Part shown: positions 5,091 through 14,900 of the stretch, one piece after another
Position numbering within the stretch: position 1 is the first letter of the stretch
Layout of the letters: every line of letters begins with the position of its first letter
DNA from: a virus
Virus record (IMG/VR): IMGVR_UViG_3300032217_000566
Coordinates: 1 to 28,614 of that record
DNA: 28,614 nucleotides
Reading direction: 5' to 3' (one strand)
Notes under the pieces: generated by a model
The model's input: the letters and a program-made list of their open reading frames with translations, nothing else
The model's database searches: none
Told to the model about the DNA's origin: nothing
Position numbers and translations under genes: made by a program

Positions 5091-6393
5091 CTTCTTCGCC
5101 CCTGCGGCGTGTGCCATGCCGTGGGTCGAAGACTATAGTGTGCCGACTGCCTGTACTAATGGGCTTCGTGTCCGCTACAATCCAGACTTCGTAGCATCAC
5201 TCGCTCCGCCAGCAGTTGTCGGACTGATCATACATGAGGTGTGCCACCCGCTATTCGGGCATCTGGATCGTAGCAAGCACATGACTGATGACCACATGGC
5301 GAACATCGCCTTCGACTACGAGATCAACAATCTCATAGAGAAGTATAACGAGACGGCATCCCGCAAGATCGTCCTTCCTCCAGAGGGCTATGTCGATCTC
5401 GCCAAGTACAAGAACGAGGCGGGCGAGGTTATCTATCGCAAGCTTCAAGAGGAAGAACAGCAGAAGCAAGACGAGCAGAAGCAAGACGAGCAGAAGCAAG
5501 ATGGCGATGGCGATGGCGATGGCGATCCACAAGATGGCGATGGCGATCCACAAGATGGCGATGGCAATCCACAAGATGGCGATGGCAATGGCAAAGACGA
5601 CAAGCCACAAGATGGCAATGGCAAAGACGGCAAGCCACAAGATGGCGATGGCAAAGATGGCAAGCCACAAGACGGCAAAGGCAAAGCAGACAAGCCCTCA
5701 TCCAGCGGGATGTTTGAGAAGTGCCCTGAGCCGAAGCAAGCAGAAGAAGTTGCCACTCGCTGGCGTGAGATCCTGTCTAGCACCATCCAGACTTCTCGCC
5801 TCCGTGGCAATGTGTCTGGCGACTTCTTGCAGAAGTTCTCTGAGTTGCTCGATCCTCCTGTCACAATGCGTGACTTGCTTGAGAAGTATGTCTGCGACTT
5901 CGCCCTCGCAGATGACAGCACGAAGTCTGACAGACGCTGGCTTGCTAACCACGATATGTGTGTAGCTGGCATCGAGTCCGAACGACACGGCACGATTGTA
6001 TTCGTCAAGGATACCAGCGGATCTATCACAGACACAATCCTCAAGACTGCCTGTTCCGTGATTCAGGATGCCTGTAACACGCTCAATGCATCCCGTATCA
6101 TTGTGCTGGATGTCGATGCCGCAGTGTGCGATGTCAACGAGTACCTGCCCAATGAGGAGATACCCGCCACTTGCAAAGGTCGCGGCGGCACAGACTTCAG
6201 GCCAGCCTTCAAGTGGGTCGAGGAGAATGCGCCTGATGCCCGTGTCCTGATCTATCTCACAGACGGGTGGGGTATGTTCCCATCAGAGACTCCCGACATT
6301 CCAACACTCTGGTTGTCGTGGGATCTGGAAGAGTCTGGCTATCCTTTCGGTCAAGTTGTCGCACTCGATGTGCTTAACAACGCAGCCGCCTAA
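5029..6393 (+). CDS. HExxH metallopeptidase-like / VWA-like protein (COG3864/DUF2201 type)
   Basis: A 454-residue protein in three parts. The N-terminal domain has HEVCHPLFGH (HExxH at 69-73), as in the putative metallopeptidase part of VWA-like DUF2201 proteins. A low-complexity linker (about 143-225) is built of QDGDGDP, GNGKD and GKPQDG units. The C-terminal domain is VWA-like: the MIDAS motif D328-T-S330-G-S332, GGTDF (386-390) supplying Thr, and YLTDGWG with D412. These proteins typically partner MoxR ATPases, as here. Activity on a protein substrate is not shown. The start is ATG 5029 (in the palindromic site) or ATG 5050. Confidence 0.85.
   Translation: MKHNVKQMIDKAIAVIANQYDFFAPAACAMPWVEDYSVPTACTNGLRVRYNPDFVASLAPPAVVGLIIHEVCHPLFGHLDRSKHMTDDHMANIAFDYEINNLIEKYNETASRKIVLPPEGYVDLAKYKNEAGEVIYRKLQEEEQQKQDEQKQDEQKQDGDGDGDGDPQDGDGDPQDGDGNPQDGDGNGKDDKPQDGNGKDGKPQDGDGKDGKPQDGKGKADKPSSSGMFEKCPEPKQAEEVATRWREILSSTIQTSRLRGNVSGDFLQKFSELLDPPVTMRDLLEKYVCDFALADDSTKSDRRWLANHDMCVAGIESERHGTIVFVKDTSGSITDTILKTACSVIQDACNTLNASRIIVLDVDAAVCDVNEYLPNEEIPATCKGRGGTDFRPAFKWVEENAPDARVLIYLTDGWGMFPSETPDIPTLWLSWDLEESGYPFGQVVALDVLNNAAA
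5456..5703 (+). repeat. Short tandem repeats encoding the acidic linker of the VWA protein
   Basis: Successive units of AGCAGAAGCAAGACG, GATGGC and CCACAAGATGGCGATGGC encode a Gln/Asp/Gly/Lys/Pro linker of about 80 residues between the HExxH and VWA domains. The nucleotide units are nearly perfect, a sign of recent slippage, and length variation between relatives is expected. Opposite-strand open frames here are shadows of the repeat. Confidence 0.85.
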
Positions 6394-6395
6394 AT

Positions 6396-6470
6396 AAACT
6401 AACGGGGGAAGCGCATCCGATCACGCTTACAATCTGTCATAAATATGACAATCTGAAATACAACTACACA
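6396..6470 (+). promoter_or_regulatory. 75-bp leader repeat, second copy, with a palindromic site
   Basis: The counterpart of 3656-3730, with a perfect TGTCATAAATATGACA at 6435-6450 and the -10-like TACAAT just before it. The MoxR-to-VWA segment is therefore bracketed by direct repeats 2,740 bp apart. It is the last palindromic site I found; none was noticed over the remaining 22 kb. Confidence 0.65.
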
Positions 6471-6484
6471 AATAATACAACTAT

Positions 6485-7495
6485 ATGAAAGCAGAAGAAG
6501 TAATCAATGCCGCCCTTAACTTGTCCACTAAAGATGTGAAGTCATCCGCATTCAAGTGGATCGCCAGCAAGCAGCTACTCGTAGCTACAAAAGTAAAAGA
6601 AGGTGCGCCGTATGTGATCATGGCACGTTTCGACGGAGTGACGTTTGTACACTACGATATCGGAAAGTTCTCAGAGCGATATGCGGCTAAAGGTAAGTGG
6701 CGTGATGCAGTTACTAAGATCAGCGAGACTGATCTCGTTATTGCATCTACTGCCTATAGTGAAGTATATTCAGGGTACGCCCCTATCAAACGTAGGATGA
6801 GTAGCCACGCTTTGATGGCGACTATCCTTCGTCAGGCATTCGCGGCTGATGATTTCAATAGTCCGTGGGAATGCACGTGGGAGCATTTGCTGTGTGCTTA
6901 TGCCAGTCAGTTCAACAAGTACCGCAACGACTTGTCAACTGGTCTGTCAGCGTTCCACTATAGCCCTGAACTAAAGAAGATGAATGCACGTCTCGTTAAT
7001 CTGGACAGCGTTCTACGAGAAGGTACTGTCTACAATCTCAGAGAGAACTATGTACAACTAGAGCATGAGTTCTATCAAGTGCTGAACAATCTTCGACGTA
7101 TGAATAGTTTATCAAGTATGCCGTACTCAAGGGAAGACGGCCACGCGTATGCTAGAACAAAGCTTCTTGTGCAAGCTTACCCTAATCTCAATGGCATACA
7201 CTTAGGAGCGCGAGCAAAAGTACAAGACCTCATGCCGCACTGGCAGATCATGAACGGCGAGAAGATGCTCTCGCATTGGGACAAGTTGACTAACCTATTC
7301 AAACTGATGGGTCTTCCAGTTCCTACTCCATTTGGCATTGACTTCACAGACGAGAACATTCCCGCGCTCTCTGCATTGTACGATACTGCAAAACATAACA
7401 TGACCAACTATAGTAGTTGGTATCGTGAGACTAAGCTCGCGCCAACTGAGACTAAGCCTACTGCTAACACTGAACCAACATCACTCCTCGCTTAA
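6485..7495 (+). CDS. Hypothetical protein of 336 residues in the MoxR/VWA operon
   Basis: I do not recognise this protein. It is soluble and looks mixed alpha/beta at the N-terminus (KWIASKQLLVATKV, VIMARFDGVTFVHYDIGKF) and mostly helical later, with a Thr/Pro-rich tail (KLAPTETKPTANTEP). No catalytic motif stands out. It has the same duplicated leader and palindromic site as the MoxR gene, which argues for co-regulation. The ATG at 6485 follows CAACTAT without a Shine-Dalgarno. One base separates its stop from the next start (TAA-T-ATG). Confidence 0.72.
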   Translation: MKAEEVINAALNLSTKDVKSSAFKWIASKQLLVATKVKEGAPYVIMARFDGVTFVHYDIGKFSERYAAKGKWRDAVTKISETDLVIASTAYSEVYSGYAPIKRRMSSHALMATILRQAFAADDFNSPWECTWEHLLCAYASQFNKYRNDLSTGLSAFHYSPELKKMNARLVNLDSVLREGTVYNLRENYVQLEHEFYQVLNNLRRMNSLSSMPYSREDGHAYARTKLLVQAYPNLNGIHLGARAKVQDLMPHWQIMNGEKMLSHWDKLTNLFKLMGLPVPTPFGIDFTDENIPALSALYDTAKHNMTNYSSWYRETKLAPTETKPTANTEPTSLLA

Positions 7496-7496
7496 T

Positions 7497-7880
7497 ATGA
7501 ATACACCAATCAACAACAACATGGACATCGACATCAACAATCCGCTCCACGCCGCCGCTTACAAGATGGCCGCGCAGCACTTCCTCTCATCCGATCACGA
7601 TGATTGGGATGCCGTCCGCCTATTCAATGCAATCACTTGCGATGAAGACAGCGACGACTGGCTGACGTGCGAGATGGATCGCCAGCTTGTCTTCCCGTGG
7701 AAGGGCATCGAAGCCGCTTGTAGTTGTCCTATGTGCGATCCGTGGGACGTCTTGCAGGAGTACATGATCTCGCTCGCGATGGACTTCGTCGCGTTCGCTC
7801 AAGAACAAAACAAGTTTCAGCATTTGCTGAAACCTGACACGAACCCGAAGTTCCATCCGAATGGCAAGTATCTAAACTGA
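7497..7880 (+). CDS. Acidic hypothetical protein
   Basis: 127 residues from ATG 7497. The frame opens further upstream inside the previous gene, but the stop-T-ATG junction favours 7497. It is strongly acidic, Asn/Asp-rich at the start (NNNMDIDINNP), with a possible metal-binding cluster CSCPMCDPWD near residues 81-90 and a helical C-terminus. The acidity is reminiscent of phage DNA-mimic inhibitors, but this is only a composition argument. No family is recognised. Confidence 0.62.
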   Translation: MNTPINNNMDIDINNPLHAAAYKMAAQHFLSSDHDDWDAVRLFNAITCDEDSDDWLTCEMDRQLVFPWKGIEAACSCPMCDPWDVLQEYMISLAMDFVAFAQEQNKFQHLLKPDTNPKFHPNGKYLN

Positions 7881-7901
7881 TTCCCGTATCCTGAATCTTA
7901 T

Positions 7902-8090
7902 ATGACAATCCCGCAACATATCCGTGAGGCACTGGACAAGAGTCCTAATGCCTCCGCTCATAACAATATCATCGTGTGCAAACTGAATGAAAAACTTTAT
8001 GCTGCACGGTGGAATCTACAACCCCATGTAGTGGAACTCGACCAGCTATGGGAGACTACATCGACCTCAATCCCGTATCCTAAACCATGA
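7902..8090 (+). CDS. Small hypothetical protein
   Basis: 62 residues, not recognised. The ATG at 7902 follows CTTATATGACA, a half-copy of the right arm of the palindromic site, so this junction may be a decayed site. The last residues (SIPYPKP) are encoded by a dispersed CCCGTATCC unit. Its TGA overlaps the next start as ATGA. Confidence 0.55.
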   Translation: MTIPQHIREALDKSPNASAHNNIIVCKLNEKLYAARWNLQPHVVELDQLWETTSTSIPYPKP

Positions 8091-8266
8091 AACACTTAGT
8101 CCTGACGATACACTCAGGATGGGTATCGTACACGATGGGTGTATCGTCAGGCTCCCATCCGATTGGCGACGACCTGCCTTCACAAACCATTGACTACCTT
8201 CTCCGAATCATTAATCCTGATTCCCATGAGGTTCACTATTATCCCTTAAACGAAACAACACTATGA
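8087..8266 (+). CDS. Small hypothetical protein, coupled at both ends
   Basis: A 59-residue protein read directly: ATG at 8087 overlaps the previous TGA, and its own TGA (8264-8266) overlaps the next ATG. ATGA at both junctions is good evidence that it is translated. The sequence includes MKHLVLTIHSGW and VHYYPLNETTL, with no recognisable family. A short inverted repeat lies within it: CCTGACGATACAC (from about 8100) pairs with GTGTATCGTCAGG (from about 8139), which would give a strong mRNA hairpin. Confidence 0.58.
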   Translation: MKHLVLTIHSGWVSYTMGVSSGSHPIGDDLPSQTIDYLLRIINPDSHEVHYYPLNETTL

Positions 8267-8541
8267 GATTCCCGAACATTGATCACGATACAGCAATCAC
8301 GCTGGACATTAACGGAGCAGATGTCTCCATCAAAGCACGACCAGAGAACAATCGCGTGAGCGGATGGGCAGTCATTGCCTTCACTCCCGCCTGTTCTCTC
8401 CGCTGCACGAAGACACACAGAGACAACTTGCTCGACGGCTTCGCTGAAGCAATCGCCGCCGCAGTAGGTTCCTTTGAGGACGAAGATGCAGAGCGTATTA
8501 AAGAGGCAATCCTGTCCATCACGACTAACCCCCCTCGATGA
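8263..8541 (+). CDS. Hypothetical protein of 92 residues
   Basis: Not recognised. It is compact, with beta-type segments (ITLDINGADVSIKA, WAVIAFTPACSLRC) and a helical acidic C-terminus (FEDEDAERIKEAIL). It overlaps the previous gene as ATGA, and one base separates its stop from the next start, so it sits in a coupled chain. Confidence 0.6.
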   Translation: MRFPNIDHDTAITLDINGADVSIKARPENNRVSGWAVIAFTPACSLRCTKTHRDNLLDGFAEAIAAAVGSFEDEDAERIKEAILSITTNPPR

Positions 8542-8542
8542 T

Positions 8543-8905
8543 ATGAAGAAACAACAGGTGATGATCCCTGCAAAGATGCCTTCACATGATCCGCTGTATC
8601 ATAGATACGAAGCATGGAAGATCCTTACTGCTGTGTGTAAGATCTCTAGCATTAACATATCGCGTCTTGACTCAAAGGAGAGAAGCAAAGGTCTTACTGC
8701 ATGGCGTGACATAGCCTACTGCGTTGCTGAGAAGTTCTTTCTCATGTCTCCTACAGAAGCAGCCAAAGCATTCAATGTTTCTCGCTCCACTATCATCAAT
8801 AGTGGAACGAGAAGTGACAACCTAATCGAGTGTCAGTCGCACGCTGAAACGCAAACGTATGTCGATATGTTGTATCGGGTATACGATACGGCTATTGCGG
8901 GTTGA
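8543..8905 (+). CDS. DnaA domain IV-like DNA-binding protein
   Basis: 120 residues from ATG 8543 (the frame opens at 8474, but the stop-T-ATG junction favours 8543). Residues around 53-90 (WRDIAYCVAEKFFLMSPTEA, then AKAFNVSRSTIINSGTRS) follow the layout of the DnaA C-terminal helix-turn-helix: R..IAYCVAE, a helix, then ..FNVSRSTI. A second protein of this type lies at 24654. There is no AAA+ domain, so it cannot be a full initiator; it may bind DnaA-box-like DNA or be a regulator. Its 3' end overlaps the end of the giant minus-strand gene by 14 bp. Confidence 0.6.
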   Translation: MKKQQVMIPAKMPSHDPLYHRYEAWKILTAVCKISSINISRLDSKERSKGLTAWRDIAYCVAEKFFLMSPTEAAKAFNVSRSTIINSGTRSDNLIECQSHAETQTYVDMLYRVYDTAIAG

Positions 8906-11900
8906 GTTTGATGTAACGCGTGTAGCGGTTGAGTTCGTCATTGAACGTCTTCATCCGCTGCACGCCCACATCTCCTAAGCTCAACACCTTTTCGATGAAC
9001 GCTGGATTTGGGACTGGCTTCTCCGATAGTCCGTTGAAGATCAGACTAATGCGGCGATCCCCGTATCCCATATCCTGCTGCTTCATAAGTCCAGCGGCTT
9101 CCCGAATCCCGAATCCTGAATTAGGGATGTTGAGGAATCCACGAAGTCCCTTGTAAACTTCTTCATCAATACGGACGCGAGTCTCAACCCATTCTCTGGC
9201 AAGTCCCTTGACTTCGTCGTCAGACAGCGCACGCTGCGTCTTGAGTTGATTGATCCTACCAGTCAGATCGTTCCGCTCCTTCTGTTTATTGCGAAGGAAC
9301 TTCGTCGCACTCTCCGTCACATTGACTTCGCGTGGCTTGATCACATTGAACTCATCCAGTAGAATATGGAGTGGTGCATACTTATCATCAACAGCGAGTC
9401 CTTGAGCAGAGTTGAATGCCTCCCATGCTTTCTGTATCGTGCGCGGATTGAACGAGTTGTCGATAATGTAGCCTAACTTCTTAGCGTATTGCATGATGCC
9501 GTCAGACTCATAGAAAATTGGTTGCTTTGTACTACGATCTTGATTGTTCCATACATCGAGCAATGCTCCAGTAAAGATCTGCGTATCAAGATAGGTACTG
9601 GATAAGGCTCCAGTAAAGTCAGTCATAGCCTTTGAATAGTTTCCTCTAGAGATCTGTTCAAGGCTACGCAAGATCGGATCAGCAACTAACGAGTAAGGAT
9701 TAATGAACGTAAGGTCGCCTGACATCAGCTTCCCATCAAGCCATCTGTAGTAGAAGTATGTATTGTCCTTAGCAAACGATGGCATACCTTCACGGAGTGC
9801 ATCATCCTCGTCGTCTCCAATCCCCATCCAGCGTCGCAGAGCTTCAGAAGCCGCACCTGAGATGACAAATAAGACAGAGTTCATACCCCAAAAGCGTTTC
9901 TGCCCACGACTTCTGATGACTGGATTATCTGACTTCCGCTCTTTAGACGCGAGCTTGTAAGTGTTGAAGATGATCCGTGGCACTTCAGTCTTGTATCGCA
10001 AGAATGGAGCCACAAACATTCCGCCACTACGGACAGTCGCCTGAATAATTGCTGGAGCTTCTGAGTAACTCTGCGCTGTAGCGAGTACGTTGTCTGCTGC
10101 AAGACGCTTCATCTCATAGTCTGTCAGTTTAGCGTAGTACGAATCCGTATTGCCAGCATCGAGGTCATGCTGCTTTGCTTTCTGGAATGTCTCAAGTTCA
10201 TGGTGGAAGTATGCCATCTTGTAGAACCCATCGACTGCTCCAGATGCTGCCCGAAGTCTATCAGTCAATGGCGCAGTTGCATCAGATGCCTTTCCGTAAA
10301 CAGCCCCAGCTTTTTGCTTTACAGCTTGAAGCTTCTCCATAATCGAATTAGCTTCTGCCTTCAAACTCTCTGGAGTCTTACGACCTTTGAGAAGATCCTT
10401 AATAAGCGACGATTGCATCTCATTATTAAGTATGTTCAATGACACTAGCTCTGCTCTGTATGCATCGATGTCGTGCGGATCTTTCACAACTTGTCCGATA
10501 AGCTTCATGGATAGTCCCATTGATTTGAAGTTAACGAACCCTTGAGATGGGCCGAAGAACAACGTGTTACTCACAATGTTACGAAGATAGAATCCAATCG
10601 AACCCATCGTCTTAACACCTAAGGATAGTCCAGTAAGCTTGTTGAACAAGTTGGATACTTCTTTAGTTGCAAGCTGTGATGCTGTCAGGTTGTCATCGAT
10701 TACTGGAGGGCTATACATCTTACGCATTCCTTCGATTAGTTCAAGCGGCCCGTACATATTGTACGTCGGATCGTATGTCCCACCTAAGTCATCTGGAACA
10801 ATCTCTTTGGAATCGGGAACGTAGATCTTTCCAGTCCGAAGATTAGCGTAACGCTGTTGCGTTGTGGGATCTTTCTTAATGAGTGCCTTCAACTGTTCTT
10901 CAGTATACAAGAATCCCTGTTCGACTGGCAGTCCATCTTCGCCGACAACTTGATTGCCATCAGGATCTAGTACTGGCTTTGAACTACCCATTGAAATCAA
11001 GTTATTGTAGAATGACTGACGAGCAACCATTGTAGTAACTGTCGAGTAAGTATTCAGCAAGTTTGATACTGCCTCTGTGTCCTGACTATATTCACCTAAC
11101 AACGCACGGAGACGAGGATCGATATTCGTTTTCCTCTTGAGGTTATCGATAAGAGATTTAGTAACACCCTTCGCTAAGACTCCACTTTTACGGTTATACT
11201 CTGGATCATACGATCTGATATACTGAACCATCAGCTGTGCGGCAATTTCAGGATGATCATCTAGATAATCCTTAGCTTCGATTCTAGCTTGCTCCTTCGT
11301 GAGTGCCTTTGATCCATCAATCTTAGACTGCTTAGTCGAATCCTTGACTCTGATACTTGCTTCTTTCTTGACGTAAAGTTCGCGGAAATATTCCATTGCT
11401 TCATCACGAATCTTCACGAATGCTTCATCCTTAGACGTAAGAACTTTATCCACGTAGCCTTCTTCAGAGAAGGTGCGGTAGGATCGAGTGAGGTAGATAC
11501 CCATTCCCGCATCGAAACGCACAGCAAGTGAACCTTTCAGTCCGTATTGCTCTTTCACTTTGCGGGAAAAAGCATCCGTAACCTTACGCATTTCAAGCAG
11601 TGCCGCTGCAAGTTCAGGAGAAGTGAGAGAGATCTTTTCCAGAGCAGCAGACTGCTTACGGAGAATCTCGTCGCGTAGTCTGGAACGCTCTGCTGTAATC
11701 CGCTGCACAACAAGTCTCTGATGGACACTAGTCAGATACTCTTTAGATGTAAGCTTCGCGCTAGTTTCAGGATTGAACTCCCCGTCCCTCACACGTTGTT
11801 TTACTGTCGCAACATAGGTGCGGTATTCACTCTGGAACTTCTGCTTAAGCTCTTTTTCAATCTGAATAAATTCAGTTGTTCCAACAGCATCTGCAAGAAG

Positions 11901-14900
11901 ATCGGATGGTGCATTAGCTTCGCTGCCATATGCTTCCTTGATCTGCTTAGTAATCTTGCTTGTGAGCGACTTGCCTAATGCATCTGTTGCACGCTCGAAA
12001 GATTGCTGATTCTTTTTGAGCTTGATGACTCGCTCATCGATATCGCCTTTGATGAGTTTACTCCATGTACTGGAAGCGTGTTGGTAGTTCCCGTTCTTGA
12101 ATAGTGCCACAGGAAGTTCAAGTGTATCGAACAGATACTTAAAGCGTTCTTCGATTTCTTCATCCGTCGTATCGGGATTGACCTCCCTAGCTGTTGCAGC
12201 ATAGCGGCGGCGGAGTACTTCGACGTTAGCTTCTGGAGAGCGTGGATCGAATGGACTATGGTTATCGACATTACGACCTCCAGATTGCATGAACTCAAGC
12301 TCGACGGCCATGCGATGAATCATTCCAGCGACTTCTGGATTATCTTTATTCAGGTTGTAGCGGGCGTACATCCGCTTGAAGACACCTTTGAAGTAGCGGA
12401 ACATGATACGCATGAGTGACGGATCGCTCTCGTAGAATGCGATGTCTTCCTCTGTAGTGTAACCGCGAGTAATCTTCTGCTTCTCCATACGCAGCATCTC
12501 CCCGATAAGCTGGCGTTTGATCTCGCCATCCTCGTCATTCTGAAGAGCCTCACGCAATTGACTACGGCGACTAGGATTAGCTGTGTACTCATCGACGATG
12601 TTGTAGAAGTCCTGATCGATGAACGAGTCTGCCAAACCGTTTAGTTCCTCCGTCGAAATCGCATAGAACTCTGCAACGTGGTCAAGCTCTTCTCCGATAA
12701 GAGATTCAAGAATCGCCTTAGCGTTCAACGGATCACTGATAGTGGACTGCTGGTTTAGAAGTGCTTTGCCCATCGTCTCTCTGTTGATAAAGATTGCTGG
12801 ATAAGTTTCTCCAGCATCGTTCTTCATCAGAGCCGCGACAATTGCATCCTCAGGACGATCCGCAAAGATTCCGTGTGCGTCTGCTTCAGCTTGCGTGTTG
12901 AAGACTTCGACGCTCACATCAGCAGGAATCAGTCCGCGAACTGCTTGATCGATCAGAATGTTGATTACTTCCTTTTGCTCTGGCGAAGTATCGATATCCT
13001 CAGAGATCGATCCGAAGTTTGCGAAGCGTGTTTGCTGTTGCGATTCTGAAACCTTCTCAACTACAGGAATAATTCTACGACTGACTCCGACACTAATGGC
13101 TTCTTGAATACCTCTATCAATGTAGTCACGACTTGTTCTAGCCATGCTGCTGTTTCCAACTTCTGTAAAGTCCGTAAGGGCTGCAAGTGCCGTATCGAAT
13201 TCACTCGTTGGCTTGATGCCGAAGGCACTCAAGATCGCATCATAGATACGGGCAAAGAAGTTCTTACCCTTAGTCTTAGGATCTTGCAGGAACTTCAGGC
13301 TATTCTGAAAGTCTGAGGAAGAGAAGTACGTCGCAATGAACTCTTCAAAGTTCTCTGTAGCAAGCTCGAAAGCAACGCTACGCCTGCCAGTCAAACGGGA
13401 ATCCTCTGTGTACGCGGCTTTAGTAAGCTCGTAGAGTCCTTTAAGTCTTGCCTTTGCCGTGCGCTGCGATGACGTGAGTGAGACATCGGGTCTAGTAAGA
13501 AGATCAACAGTGAGAGCGTGAACGTACTCATGTAGCAGAACTGACTCTACGCCATTGCCATAATAACCTGCAAGATTGACTGAGACACGACCTCCGCCCG
13601 ATTCAAACGGAATGAAATTTCCAGCTTCGTTGTTGTTAATATCCGTGATAACAAACTGAATGTTGCGAATAATGTCTGGATTTTTCAACAAGAGTTTAGC
13701 AATGGCTTTATGGTTCTTATCCTTGCCACTCTTAGCAATAAGATTCAAAGCAGAAATAACGGACTCGACGTTTCCAGATTCAAGACTAAGTCTCTCGACT
13801 TCTTGATTGTTCTTGTTGCGATAGAAGGCGCGGTACTTATCAGAGATGAACGATGGGGCTGCATAGCTACGCTGACCGACACGGGCAGCAATAACAACAG
13901 AAGCAGCTTCTCCTGAACTCATTCCAATATCCATCAACTCTTTGATGGCGCGGCTTTCTTCTCGCATGAATTTGACTTCAGCTTCTGTAAAGCCCAATTC
14001 GTTCACCATACGCGATTGGACCTTCTTATTCCATTGTTGTCTAAAGTCATACTGGAATGATCCTGATGCTTCAAAGGCATCATATACCGCTCTAGTTGTA
14101 GCGTTAACTGTCTTGAAGGTGTCCAATACTTTTCTACGGAATAGGTGTGATTCCATTACTGAGAACCTATTACCAGATGGAGATGCCCACTGTGCAATTG
14201 CTGCAAAGCATTGTTGCCCACTCATATTATCTACTAACTGTGGGCTATCTTTAAAGGCAGTCTGTTTAGCTAGACGCTTCATAGCTCTTCCAATTTCGCC
14301 ATCTGATTTGATAACGGATAGTGCATCTCTTACAATGTACCGATTAACTTCAGCCAAATACGCTGCATCTTCAGCAGTATGTATGTAAGAAGTTGTACTC
14401 TCATCATAGCCGTATACTTCATTTAGCGCAGATTCAAATTCATTGCCAGTAACTTCTGAACGAAGTTTACTGTAAGCGTCTGCCTCTGCATTATCTCTAG
14501 TAGCCCTCTCGTATTCAAGACGATCTTTAAGGCGATCTCTAATTCTACTAACGATAGTTGGGACATTTGGAAAGTCTCCATTACTATCGGCGTGAGCTAT
14601 GTTATCATTGATAGTATTCAATAAGAACTGATCGACTACTTTATTTGCCCACTGAGGATCTAGAACACGCTCTGCGTTCTTCTTAGCAGATACTAAGATC
14701 TCAGGTTTTATGCTGCCTGTTTTAAATCCGAACGTGTAGAGGAAGCTTGCTTTGTTTTCTTCTGCTGACGTAACTTTTAGATCTTGATCTAGTTTAGCAT
14801 CAGACGGAACTGAAAGGCTGTTAAGCAAGATTGATCTAGCTTGTTCAGTTCCTTCTGGCTTGATCGAATACGTAGAACCATTCCGCACAAGGATGTCCGC

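Noticed and set aside
5251-5670. Hydrophobic minus-strand frame resembling a multi-helix membrane protein
   Set aside because: The Ile/Ala/Leu pattern is the reverse-strand reading of the VWA linker repeat, not a real gene.
86-6450. SOS (LexA) boxes or a known host regulator site as the identity of the palindrome
   Set aside because: The motif does not match CTGT-N8-ACAG or other LexA forms I know, and no regulator gene is in the window to assign.
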